Shown: positions 57,118 through 64,000 of the stretch, piece after piece
How the letters are laid out: every line of letters begins with the position of its first letter
How positions within the stretch are numbered: position 1 is the first letter of the stretch
From: Aerococcaceae bacterium DSM 111022
GTDB lineage: Bacteria; Bacillota; Bacilli; Lactobacillales; Aerococcaceae
Length of the DNA: 64,000 nucleotides
Assembly: GCA_015863195.1 (NCBI GenBank)
Contig: JACBXO010000004.1
Coordinates: 62,001-126,000 of the forward strand
Reading direction: 5' to 3'
Made by a program: the position numbers and the translations under genes
Notes under the pieces: model-generated
The model's database searches: none
The model's input: the letters and a program-made list of their open reading frames with translations, nothing else
Told to the model about the DNA's origin: nothing

Positions 57118-58059
57118 ATGAAGAAGACGCTGAAATTAATGTTAACTTTAGTCATCGCATTTACTAGCATCAATGGATTTACTGTTGGTGCTCAGGAAGA
57201 AACAATAAAAATTGGTGTTCTCCAATATGTTGAGCATGCCGCGTTAGATGCTTCTCGAGAAGGTTTTGTAGACCGCCTGACAGAATCTGAATACGGCGAC
57301 CGCATTGAATTTGATATTCAAAATGCGAGTGGAAATCAGTCAACTTTACAATCAATAAGCGAAATGATTGCGCGTGAGAATGACATTTTATACGCAATCG
57401 CAACGCCACCTGCTGTTTCTCTTGCAAATCTTGAGCAAGAAAAGCCTATATTTATTGCAGCAGTAGCAGATCCAGTAGCTGCTGGTGTAGCAGAATCATT
57501 AGAGGAACCGGGTCGTAACGTAACTGGAACAACCAACGCACAACCTTTAGCAGATCAAGTTGATTTATTAGCACGTAACTTCCCTGATGCTGAAACCGTA
57601 GGTATTCTCTACAATTCATCGGAAGTTAATGCACAAAGCCAAGTAAAAACAGTAGTTCCATTACTAGAAGAAAAAGGTTTAGAAGTAGTAGAATCGACAG
57701 TCGTTACAACAAATGACGTCTCGCAAGCACTTAATTCAATTATTGGTGATATTGATGTGTTATTTATGGTAACAGACAACACAATCGACTCAGCCATATC
57801 ATTAGTCGGAGATATAGCGAAAGAAAATAATGTACCGACGGTTGGAACATCGGACGTTGTTGTTTTGGAAAATGGGCTAATGACGATTTCAAACTCTTAC
57901 TACGATTATGGTGTTCAAACAGCTGACATGGTTATTCGTATGTTGGATGAAGGTTTAGATCCAGCGGAAATGCCAATTGAATTAGGTCAAGATTTCCAAT
58001 TAGTGGTGAATGAAGAATTTGCCAATGCGATTGGTATCGACCCAGAATCGCTTAAATAA
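57118..58059 (+). CDS. TrpX-family ABC substrate-binding protein 3
   Basis: 313 aa, nearly a copy of the previous gene (IGVLQYVEHAALDASREGF, TDNTIDSAISLVGDIAKENNV as two adjoining segments TDNTIDSA and LVGDIAKENN). Signal peptide ends VGA-QE, no lipobox Cys. Three receptors for one permease suggests a widened ligand range or dose. RBS GAAAGCAGG is imperfect. Confidence 0.86.
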   Translation: MKKTLKLMLTLVIAFTSINGFTVGAQEETIKIGVLQYVEHAALDASREGFVDRLTESEYGDRIEFDIQNASGNQSTLQSISEMIARENDILYAIATPPAVSLANLEQEKPIFIAAVADPVAAGVAESLEEPGRNVTGTTNAQPLADQVDLLARNFPDAETVGILYNSSEVNAQSQVKTVVPLLEEKGLEVVESTVVTTNDVSQALNSIIGDIDVLFMVTDNTIDSAISLVGDIAKENNVPTVGTSDVVVLENGLMTISNSYYDYGVQTADMVIRMLDEGLDPAEMPIELGQDFQLVVNEEFANAIGIDPESLK

Positions 58060-58065
58060 TAAAAA

Positions 58066-58107
58066 ATGAAAACCAGTCTATTTCATTGTAAATAAACTGG
58101 TTTTCAT
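58066..58107 (+). terminator. Hairpin after the third binding-protein gene
   Basis: 12-bp stem ATGAAAACCAGT/ACTGGTTTTCAT with an 18-nt loop; the T tail is weak, so some read-through into the permease is likely. Confidence 0.6.
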
Positions 58108-58118
58108 TACTTATTTCT

Positions 58119-58127
58119 TGTTATAAT
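58119..58127 (+). promoter_or_regulatory. Extended -10 promoter for the permease-ATPase pair
   Basis: TGTTATAAT (TG-N-TATAAT) about 60 nt before the permease ATG; no good -35. It would express the transport core apart from the attenuated receptors. Confidence 0.6.
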
Positions 58128-58180
58128 ATAGCGAGTCTTACTATCAAAATGATTTACAAAATCGGAAAGAAGGAAATTTT

Positions 58181-59092
58181 ATGTTAGATGTCATTGCATC
58201 TAGTTTCACACAGGGTACTGTGTGGGCTGTGATGGCGATAGGTATTTATATTACTTTTAGATTATTAAGTATTACCGATATGTCTGCTGAAGGGGTTTTC
58301 CCATTAGGTGGTGCAATTGGTGCAATTTTAATTACTAATGCTGTTAACCCATGGTTAGCAACAATTATAGCGTTCTTTGGTGGAGCCTTAGCAGGAGCGG
58401 TAGCTGGCTGGGTTCATACTAAGCTGAAAATTCCACCATTAATTACCGGTATTTTAATGCAAACAGGATTATATTCAATAAACTTACATGTCATGGATGG
58501 TCGTCCTAACATTGCATTATTAGGACAAGAAACAATTTACTCACCACTTGAAGAAATGTTTGATATTTCTAAAAATATGAGTGTTACTATTGTCGCTTTA
58601 ATTATTTTAGCAGTTATTATTTTATTATTAGTATTTTTCTTACATACTGAAATTGGTTTAGCTTTAAGATCTACCGGCGATAACCCTCGAATGTCTGAAG
58701 CAAATGGGATTAATACAAATGCAATGAAGACATTAGGCTATATGATCAGTAACGGTTTAATTGCCTTAGCAGGGGCAATGGTAGCTCAAAAAGATGGCTT
58801 CGCAGATATCTCAATGGGTATTGGTACGATTGTTATAGGGTTAGCCGCAATTGTAATTGTTGAAGTAATCTTACCGAATAAATCAATCGGTATTCGTTTA
58901 ACAACGATTATCTTAGGTAGTTTCTTGTATCGTTTAATTATAGATACGATTTTAAACCAACCATTTATTGATATTCGTCCAACAGATTTACGTCTATTCT
59001 CATCTATTTTACTTGGATTTGTATTATTCTTACCAGAAATCCAAAAAGGAATGGCATCACGCCAATCAGCAGCTAAAGGAGGTAACTCATAA
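58181..59092 (+). CDS. TrpY-family ABC transporter permease
   Basis: 303 aa integral membrane protein with about 8 TM helices, of the branched-chain-type permease branch that pairs with TrpX receptors. Segments AIGIYITFRLLSITDMSAEG and ALRSTGDNPRMSEANGI are typical. Overlaps the ATPase gene by 1 nt. RBS AGAAGGA. Confidence 0.9.
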   Translation: MLDVIASSFTQGTVWAVMAIGIYITFRLLSITDMSAEGVFPLGGAIGAILITNAVNPWLATIIAFFGGALAGAVAGWVHTKLKIPPLITGILMQTGLYSINLHVMDGRPNIALLGQETIYSPLEEMFDISKNMSVTIVALIILAVIILLLVFFLHTEIGLALRSTGDNPRMSEANGINTNAMKTLGYMISNGLIALAGAMVAQKDGFADISMGIGTIVIGLAAIVIVEVILPNKSIGIRLTTIILGSFLYRLIIDTILNQPFIDIRPTDLRLFSSILLGFVLFLPEIQKGMASRQSAAKGGNS

Positions 59093-59910
59093 TGACAGAA
59101 GATAATCGTCAAATTCGTCTAGAAATAAAAGGTATCCATAAGTCATTTGAACGAGGAACCGTTAATGAAAACCATGTTCTTAAAGGAGTAGACTTAACTT
59201 TATATGATGGTGACTTTGTAACTGTTATCGGTGGTAATGGTGCAGGTAAATCAACATTAATGAATACTATTTCTGGGCAACTTATACCGGACAAGGGTTC
59301 AATTACGATTAACTATGAAGATGTCACTAATTTACCCACAAACAAACGAGCTAAATTAGTATCTTATGTATTCCAAGACACACGTATGGGAACAGCTTCA
59401 CGTTTATCGATTGAAGAGAATATGGCTTTAGCAAATCGTCGTGGTCTTTCAAGAGGATTGACTAAAGGGGTTAAAGAATCTGACCGCGAGGAGATGCGCG
59501 AACAATTAAAAAAATTAGATTTAGGTTTAGAAGACCGTTTAACAGCAGAGGTTCAATTCTTATCTGGTGGACAACGTCAAGCTTTAACATTATTAATGGC
59601 AACCTTACGCCGCCCACAAGTCTTACTGCTTGATGAGCATACAGCAGCTTTAGACCCGAAAACGTCAGAAATGGTTCTACAATTAACAGACAAAATTGTT
59701 CAAGATGAGCAACTGACAGCACTGATGATTACACATAATATGAAAGATGCATTAGCACTAGGAAATCGTTTAATTATGTTACATCAAGGGAAAATTGTTG
59801 TCGACGTTTCTGGTGAAGAGAAAGATAATTTAACCGTAGAAAAATTAATTAATCTCTTTAAACAAGAAGCCGGAGAAGAATTAACAAACGACGCAATGTT
59901 ATTATCATAA
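59092..59910 (+). CDS. TrpZ-family ABC transporter ATPase
   Basis: 272 aa. Walker A GGNGAGKST, signature FLSGGQRQALTLLMA, Walker B VLLLDEHTAALD (His in place of the usual Pro after Glu, a known variant in this branch), H-loop MITHN. Start codon shares a base with the permease stop; RBS AAAGGAGGT. Completes the importer with the three receptors. Confidence 0.91.
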   Translation: MTEDNRQIRLEIKGIHKSFERGTVNENHVLKGVDLTLYDGDFVTVIGGNGAGKSTLMNTISGQLIPDKGSITINYEDVTNLPTNKRAKLVSYVFQDTRMGTASRLSIEENMALANRRGLSRGLTKGVKESDREEMREQLKKLDLGLEDRLTAEVQFLSGGQRQALTLLMATLRRPQVLLLDEHTAALDPKTSEMVLQLTDKIVQDEQLTALMITHNMKDALALGNRLIMLHQGKIVVDVSGEEKDNLTVEKLINLFKQEAGEELTNDAMLLS

Positions 59911-59920
59911 TTTAAAGATG

Positions 59921-59948
59921 AAACCGTACCTTGAGGGGTGCGGTTTTT
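59921..59948 (+). terminator. Terminator after the aromatic transporter operon
   Basis: 10-bp stem AAACCGTACC/GGTGCGGTTT (one G-U), 6-nt loop, 5 T. Confidence 0.88.
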
Positions 59949-60136
59949 ATTTAGCTAAAATATTGAAATCAAATAATAATAGTATCTTCAAACTAATTAT
60001 CCATGCCATACTTTTAAAAAATAGAGAGGCTTTGCTTTGACTGATGTGTTGAAGTGAGGTCTTTTTTATTTATCCGTCTTTAGAAGGTGTAAATTTTCGT
60101 TATAAAGTGTGATAATGGGTGTAATGTAGTGAAATT

Positions 60137-60145
60137 TGATATAAT
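60137..60145 (+). promoter_or_regulatory. Extended -10 promoter for the zinc peptidase gene
   Basis: TGATATAAT at 60137-60145, about 28 nt before the ATG; -35 unclear. The preceding ~190 nt hold no other recognisable element. Confidence 0.55.
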
Positions 60146-60172
60146 GAGGAAAACAATTAAAGGAGATTGGTC

Positions 60173-60859
60173 ATGTACTTTTACGGGTTTGATAATACAT
60201 ATATTTTAATTTTAATTGCCATGGGTATTTCTATGATTGCGCAACGTTGGGTTAGTTCAACGTTTAATAAATATAGTGAATGGCAGACGTCAAAAGGGAT
60301 TACGGGTAAACAGGCAGCTGAAGTGATTCTTAAAGCGCATAATATTCATGATGTTACTGTGGAGCATACATCTGGGAATTTAACAGACCATTATGATCCG
60401 ACGAATAAAGTGTTGCGTTTATCAGATGCGACTTATAATCGTACTTCGGTGTCTGCTGTGGCTGTTGCGGCTCATGAGTGTGGACATGCCCTACAGGATG
60501 CGGATAATTATGGTTTTATGCGTCTGCGTGCGGGATTAGTGCCGATTGTTAACTTTACGTCACGTTTATCAATGCCATTAATCTTAATTGGTTTAATCTT
60601 AGGTTTTACAGGGTTAGTGAATTTGGGAATTATTGCTTTTAGTGCGGTATTAGTCTTTCAATTAGTCACTTTACCAGTTGAATTTAATGCATCGAATCGT
60701 GCGATGGAAATATTAAATGGGACAATTTTAACACAAGAAGAAGTAGCGCCAGCTCAAAAAGTATTACGTGCAGCAGCATTTACATATGTTGCGGCGGCAC
60801 TAGGAACTGCATTACAAATCTTGCGATTTGTTTTACTTTCGCGTCGTCGTAACAATTAG
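60173..60859 (+). CDS. Membrane zinc metallopeptidase (YugP family)
   Basis: 228 aa. N-terminal TM helix, HExxH-type motif in VAAHECGHALQDA, two further TM helices (~125-165) and one near the C-terminus. Known as neutral zinc metallopeptidase-like; the substrate is unknown. ATG 60173 is 7 nt from AAAGGAG; the TTG two codons upstream is too close to it. Followed after 14 nt by a GTPase gene. Confidence 0.87.
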   Translation: MYFYGFDNTYILILIAMGISMIAQRWVSSTFNKYSEWQTSKGITGKQAAEVILKAHNIHDVTVEHTSGNLTDHYDPTNKVLRLSDATYNRTSVSAVAVAAHECGHALQDADNYGFMRLRAGLVPIVNFTSRLSMPLILIGLILGFTGLVNLGIIAFSAVLVFQLVTLPVEFNASNRAMEILNGTILTQEEVAPAQKVLRAAAFTYVAAALGTALQILRFVLLSRRRNN

Positions 60860-60873
60860 AGGGGAGTTTTTCT

Positions 60874-62073
60874 GTGAAGTTGTTTGATCGATTAAAAAAC
60901 ACAAAAGTAAATAGAGAATATGCCGATGACTTAGTGGCTCAAACACAACGTCAAGTTGATAAGATGGAGCCGATTAATATTATTGTGGCAGGTAAAACTG
61001 GATCTGGAAAAAGTACTTTAATTAATGCTTTATTCCGTGATAATATCGCTGAAACAGGAGTGGGTAAGCCAGTTACTCAGTCAATTGAGCGCATTAGTAA
61101 AGAAGGAGTTCCCTTAACTTTATACGATACGAAAGGGTTAGAGTTAACTCCTGAAGCTCAAGTGGAAGTACTGACAAGTTTGAATAATTTAATTAAAACA
61201 CAAAAAGAAAAAGGTGAACGTGACAGTATTGATGTTGCTTACTATTGTATTAATAGTATTATGTCACGAATTGAACCATTTGAAATTGAATTAATCGAAG
61301 CTTTATCCGAACATATCCCGGTTATCTTGGTACTCACACAGTATCTAGGTCAAGAAAGTAATGAATTTGTGGATTATCTTAAAGAAATGGAGCTACCTGT
61401 TAAAGGGATTGTTCCTGTACTAGCAAAACCTTATTTAATTCAAGGCGAACAGTATATACCAAGTCATGGTCTACAAGATTTGGTTGATTTGTCTTTATCC
61501 GTCATTCCTGATTCGGTACAAAAGGCTTTTATTAATGCCCAACAGATAGATTTAGACCGCAAGGTAACAGATGCTAGAAGTTGGGCGCGTCGTTATATTA
61601 AAGGTTCTTTTGGGGTAGGATTCACGCCAATACCAATCGCTGATTCTGCTATTTTAATTCCTATGCAAATTGGTATGTTAGCGCATATTACGTCTATTTT
61701 TGGACTTTCTCTAAATAAATCACAAATTGTGAGTATCATAGCAGGGATTGGTGGTACTGGAGGAGCGACAGCTGCTGGTAAATATATTGTGAGCCAAGTA
61801 TTCAAATTAATACCAGGTTTAGGAACCATTACTGGTGGGGTTGTTAGTGGTACAACGGCAAGTGTTTTAACAATGACTTTAGCTTATAGTTATATAGATG
61901 TTTTAAAATTCATCGCCCAAGCTGAGATTTCAGGACGGGATCTACCATTAGTAGAAATCCAGAAAACAATGAATTTAAGTTTCAAAGAGCAATTAGATTA
62001 TTTTTCTGATTTCTTCCCAGATTCAGTCAAAGATACGATATTGAATGAATGGAGCAATCAATTTCTGAAGTAA
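60874..62073 (+). CDS. Dynamin/Era-like GTPase with membrane-associated C-terminal domain
   Basis: 399 aa. GTPase domain with G1 AGKTGSGKSTLINAL, G3 YDTKGLEL and G4 LTQY in place of NKxD, so guanine specificity may be relaxed. The C-terminal half (~230-350) is hydrophobic and glycine-rich, DUF697-like (ADSAILIPMQIGMLAHITSI, GLGTITGGVVSGTTAS), and probably inserts in the membrane. Role unknown; relatives are found beside membrane-stress proteins. GTG start after GAGGGGA. Confidence 0.8.
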   Translation: MKLFDRLKNTKVNREYADDLVAQTQRQVDKMEPINIIVAGKTGSGKSTLINALFRDNIAETGVGKPVTQSIERISKEGVPLTLYDTKGLELTPEAQVEVLTSLNNLIKTQKEKGERDSIDVAYYCINSIMSRIEPFEIELIEALSEHIPVILVLTQYLGQESNEFVDYLKEMELPVKGIVPVLAKPYLIQGEQYIPSHGLQDLVDLSLSVIPDSVQKAFINAQQIDLDRKVTDARSWARRYIKGSFGVGFTPIPIADSAILIPMQIGMLAHITSIFGLSLNKSQIVSIIAGIGGTGGATAAGKYIVSQVFKLIPGLGTITGGVVSGTTASVLTMTLAYSYIDVLKFIAQAEISGRDLPLVEIQKTMNLSFKEQLDYFSDFFPDSVKDTILNEWSNQFLK

Positions 62074-62078
62074 CGCTT

Positions 62079-62108
62079 AACGCATCGTTTCCGTAACGAT
62101 GCGTTTTT
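62079..62108 (+). terminator. Terminator after the GTPase gene
   Basis: 11-bp perfect stem AACGCATCGTT/AACGATGCGTT with a 5-nt loop, then T's. Confidence 0.93.
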
Positions 62109-62133
62109 ATTTAGTAAAATGTGTTAATTTCTA

Positions 62134-62186
62134 TTGACAGAAAATAAATAATAACGTAACATTTCAAATGGTAATGATTACTATTT
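62134..62186 (+). promoter_or_regulatory. adcACB promoter with Zur-like box
   Basis: TTGACA (62134-62139), 17 nt, TAACAT (62157-62162). Immediately after it, 62166-62186 is a 21-bp near-palindrome with core GTAAT-G-ATTAC flanked by AAAT and ATTT. It differs at two positions from the Bacillus Zur consensus. It overlaps the start site, so zinc-bound repressor would block transcription. No AdcR-type TTAAC/GTTAA palindrome is seen. Confidence 0.75.
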
Positions 62187-62205
62187 AATGAAAAGGAGCG
62201 AGAAA

Positions 62206-63171
62206 ATGAAAAAGTATCTAAAAGTAGTAACGATGTTAGCTGTTTTAATTTCAAGTTTAATATCTGGTGCAAGTATTAAAGCACAAAATAAAATCCAGGT
62301 TAAAACAACTTTTTACCCAGTTTACTTTTTAGCATCACAAATTGCGGGAGATAAAGCAGATGTTACGATGTTATTAGACGGCGGAGAAGATGCCCATTCT
62401 TATGAAGTGAGTGCACGTGACTCAGGCGAAGTCCAAGAATCAGATTTATTTATTTACCAAGACGATGAAATGGAATTTTTTGTTCAAGACTTGTTAACAT
62501 TAATCGATACAACTGAAACAAAAGTCCAAGAATCAACGGAAGGTATTGAGTTATTATCTGGTTCAACAGATGGACATGACCACGAAGCAGATGAACATGA
62601 AGAGCATGATCACGAAGAAGAGCACAATCACGACCACGACCATGAACATGGTCATGATCATTCTCACGAATATGATCCACATACATGGTTAGATCCTAAT
62701 ACTTATGCAAAACAAGCCGAAAATGTCCGTGATGCGCTGATTGAAGTTGACCCTGATAATGAATCAGCTTATACAGAAAATACTGAGACATTAATCCAAG
62801 AGTTGAATGCCTTAGATACTGAATATCAAGAAGGACTTCAAGATTTAGAAAATCGTACGATTGTTGTTCAACATGCAGCTTTTGGTTACTTAACGCATGC
62901 TTATGATTTACAGCAAGAATCAATTGCTGGTCTATCGACAACACAAGAACCAAGTGCCGAAACTTTAGCAACAATGCAAGACTTTGTTAAAGAGCATGAT
63001 GTCAAAGTTATTTATGTTGACCCAATTGGTGATAATGCGATTTCTCAAACCGTAGCAAGTAGTAATGAAGCGGAATTAAAACCATTGAGTACATTAGAAG
63101 TTGTCCAAGATGGGGAAGATTACTTTTCAGTAATGCGTCAAAATTTAGAACAATTAAAGAGTAATCAATAA
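62206..63171 (+). CDS. adcA: Zinc ABC transporter substrate-binding protein
   Basis: 321 aa ZnuA/AdcA-type receptor. Signal peptide ends IKA-QN, without the lipobox Cys normal for AdcA. Metal ligands are expected from DAHSYEV, HAAFGYL and the late Asp/Glu region. A His/Asp/Glu-rich loop (encoded at 62572-62680) captures zinc. It lacks the C-terminal ZinT domain of the long streptococcal AdcA. ATG 62206 follows AAAGGAG; an earlier in-frame ATG overlaps that RBS. Confidence 0.92.
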   Translation: MKKYLKVVTMLAVLISSLISGASIKAQNKIQVKTTFYPVYFLASQIAGDKADVTMLLDGGEDAHSYEVSARDSGEVQESDLFIYQDDEMEFFVQDLLTLIDTTETKVQESTEGIELLSGSTDGHDHEADEHEEHDHEEEHNHDHDHEHGHDHSHEYDPHTWLDPNTYAKQAENVRDALIEVDPDNESAYTENTETLIQELNALDTEYQEGLQDLENRTIVVQHAAFGYLTHAYDLQQESIAGLSTTQEPSAETLATMQDFVKEHDVKVIYVDPIGDNAISQTVASSNEAELKPLSTLEVVQDGEDYFSVMRQNLEQLKSNQ

Positions 63172-63240
63172 ACTATTAATTTCAGAAAAATCTGCTAAAA
63201 TAGTAATGTTAAAAATATTAAAAAATAAAGGAGTGAGCGC

Positions 63241-63936
63241 GTGGATTTGATTAAGGTTCGTGATTTATCATTTTACTATGATAATGAAAAGGTATTGAAT
63301 GATGTTAATTTTGAACTGAAACCAGAAGAATTTGTCATTTTGACAGGTGAAAATGGGGCGGCGAAATCAACTCTCTTAAAAAATATCCTAGGCTTATTGA
63401 GTCCAGCGACTGGGACGGTTGAGATAAGTAAAAAGAACATTAAAGGAGAACCGTTATCCATTGGCTATGTTCCGCAAAATATTTCGGGATTTAATGCTGG
63501 TTTTCCTAGTACTGTTCAAAGATTCGTTGAATCGGGACGTTACCCTAGAGGACGTTGGTTCAAAAAGCTAGATGAAACTGATTATGAGCATGTTAAAAAG
63601 GCCTTGGAGTCTGTTGATATGCTCCAACATAAAGATAAATTAATTGGCGAATTATCTGGTGGACAGAAACAACGAATCAGTCTAGCGCGTGTTTTCTCAA
63701 TGGATCCTGACATATTTATACTAGATGAGCCTACAACGGGTATGGATGTCAAATCACGCCGCTCATTTTATCGTTTGCTACAACATTTATGTAGAAAACA
63801 TGGCAAATCAATTTTAATGGTAACGCATGTTGATTCAGAAATGGAAGGCTTTTATGACCGCGAGGTTCGTTTAATTAGAGAGGAGGGTGTGCCATGGAGA
63901 TGCTTCAGTATGACTTCATCCAGCGCGCATTCGTAG
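63241..63936 (+). CDS. adcC: Zinc ABC transporter ATPase
   Basis: 231 aa. Q-loop GYVPQN, signature ELSGGQKQRISLAR, Walker B IFILDEPTTGMD, H-loop VTHVD. Walker A reads GENGAAKST, with Ala for the usual Gly before Lys, a variant I recognise from streptococcal AdcC. FNAGFPSTV and the C-terminal PWRCF are also AdcC-like. GTG start after AAAGGAGTG. Overlaps the permease gene by 43 nt. Confidence 0.93.
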   Translation: MDLIKVRDLSFYYDNEKVLNDVNFELKPEEFVILTGENGAAKSTLLKNILGLLSPATGTVEISKKNIKGEPLSIGYVPQNISGFNAGFPSTVQRFVESGRYPRGRWFKKLDETDYEHVKKALESVDMLQHKDKLIGELSGGQKQRISLARVFSMDPDIFILDEPTTGMDVKSRRSFYRLLQHLCRKHGKSILMVTHVDSEMEGFYDREVRLIREEGVPWRCFSMTSSSAHS

Positions 63937-64000
63937 CAGGGGCTGCGATGTCACTTATTACCCCTATTTTAGGACTACTCTTAATTTTACGAAGACAGTC
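63894..64000 (+). CDS. adcB: Zinc ABC transporter permease (3' cut by window end)
   Basis: ATG 63894 follows AGGAGGG and reads MEMLQYDFIQRAFVAGAA, then LITPILGLLLILRRQS, the N-terminus of AdcB/ZnuB-type permeases. Only 35 codons are present. It overlaps the end of adcC in another frame, so translation is coupled. Confidence 0.88.
   Translation, partial: MEMLQYDFIQRAFVAGAAMSLITPILGLLLILRRQ

Overview
The window is AT-rich DNA from a low-GC Firmicute. The gene order points to Lactobacillales and fits Aerococcaceae (Aerococcus/Facklamia-like), but the family assignment is an inference from gene order and protein style. Two conserved Firmicute blocks anchor this. The first is the origin-proximal run gyrB-gyrA-rpsF-ssb-rpsR-gdpP-rplI-dnaB. 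The second is radA-yacL-gltX and, after an insertion, cysS-mrnC-rlmB-rae1-sigH-rpmG-secE-nusG, followed later by rplK-rplA-rplJ-rplL. Almost all genes are on the + strand, as expected near a replication origin that probably lies a few kb left of the window. A perfect parS site and two DnaA boxes fit that position.

Layout. 1-10.6 kb: gyrase, ribosomal proteins, SSB, c-di-AMP phosphodiesterase, replicative helicase. 10.8-15.8 kb: an extracytoplasmic C39-like peptidase (- strand), glnR-glnA behind two GlnR boxes, a cytoplasmic alpha-amylase, dUTPase. 15.8-19.8 kb: radA, yacL, gltX. 20-23.3 kb (- strand): pyrF-pyrE plus an MFS transporter behind a structured leader with an intrinsic terminator, and a VOC protein. 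23.8-28 kb: an operon of an ApbE flavin transferase without signal peptide, an FMN reductase, and an 884-aa FMN reductase/triple-PAS protein with nine ApbE-like acceptor motifs in its linkers. 28.2-33.9 kb: cysS to nusG. 34-37.1 kb: glucose-family PTS and a phosphatase-fold protein. 37.2-39.7 kb: rplKAJL with leaders. 39.8-42.3 kb: methionine T-box and metY-metA. 42.4-45.9 kb: thioredoxin-like protein, HAD phosphatase, secreted Pro/Glu-rich protein, methyltransferase. 46-50.6 kb: a T-box (probably His) controlling an amino-acid ABC transporter and a PepV-like dipeptidase. 50.8-54.7 kb: polyprenyl-phosphate sugar transferase, DUF218 protein, HerA-like ATPase. 54.8-59.9 kb: a Tyr/Phe-rich leader peptide and attenuator, three tandem TrpX-family binding proteins, permease and ATPase. 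60.2-62.1 kb: a zinc metallopeptidase and a GTPase. 62.2-64 kb: a Zur-like box and adcA-adcC-adcB (cut by the window end).

Themes. Nutrient uptake is under several RNA-level controls: two T-boxes, one apparent leader-peptide attenuator and one unassigned pyrF leader. The two parts most worth following up are the cytoplasmic multi-flavinylation module (23.8-28 kb) and the aromatic leader-peptide attenuator (54.8-55.1 kb). The four free-standing solute-binding proteins all lack a lipobox cysteine, which is unusual for a Gram-positive. No tRNA or rRNA genes, insertion sequences, prophage or CRISPR arrays were recognised.
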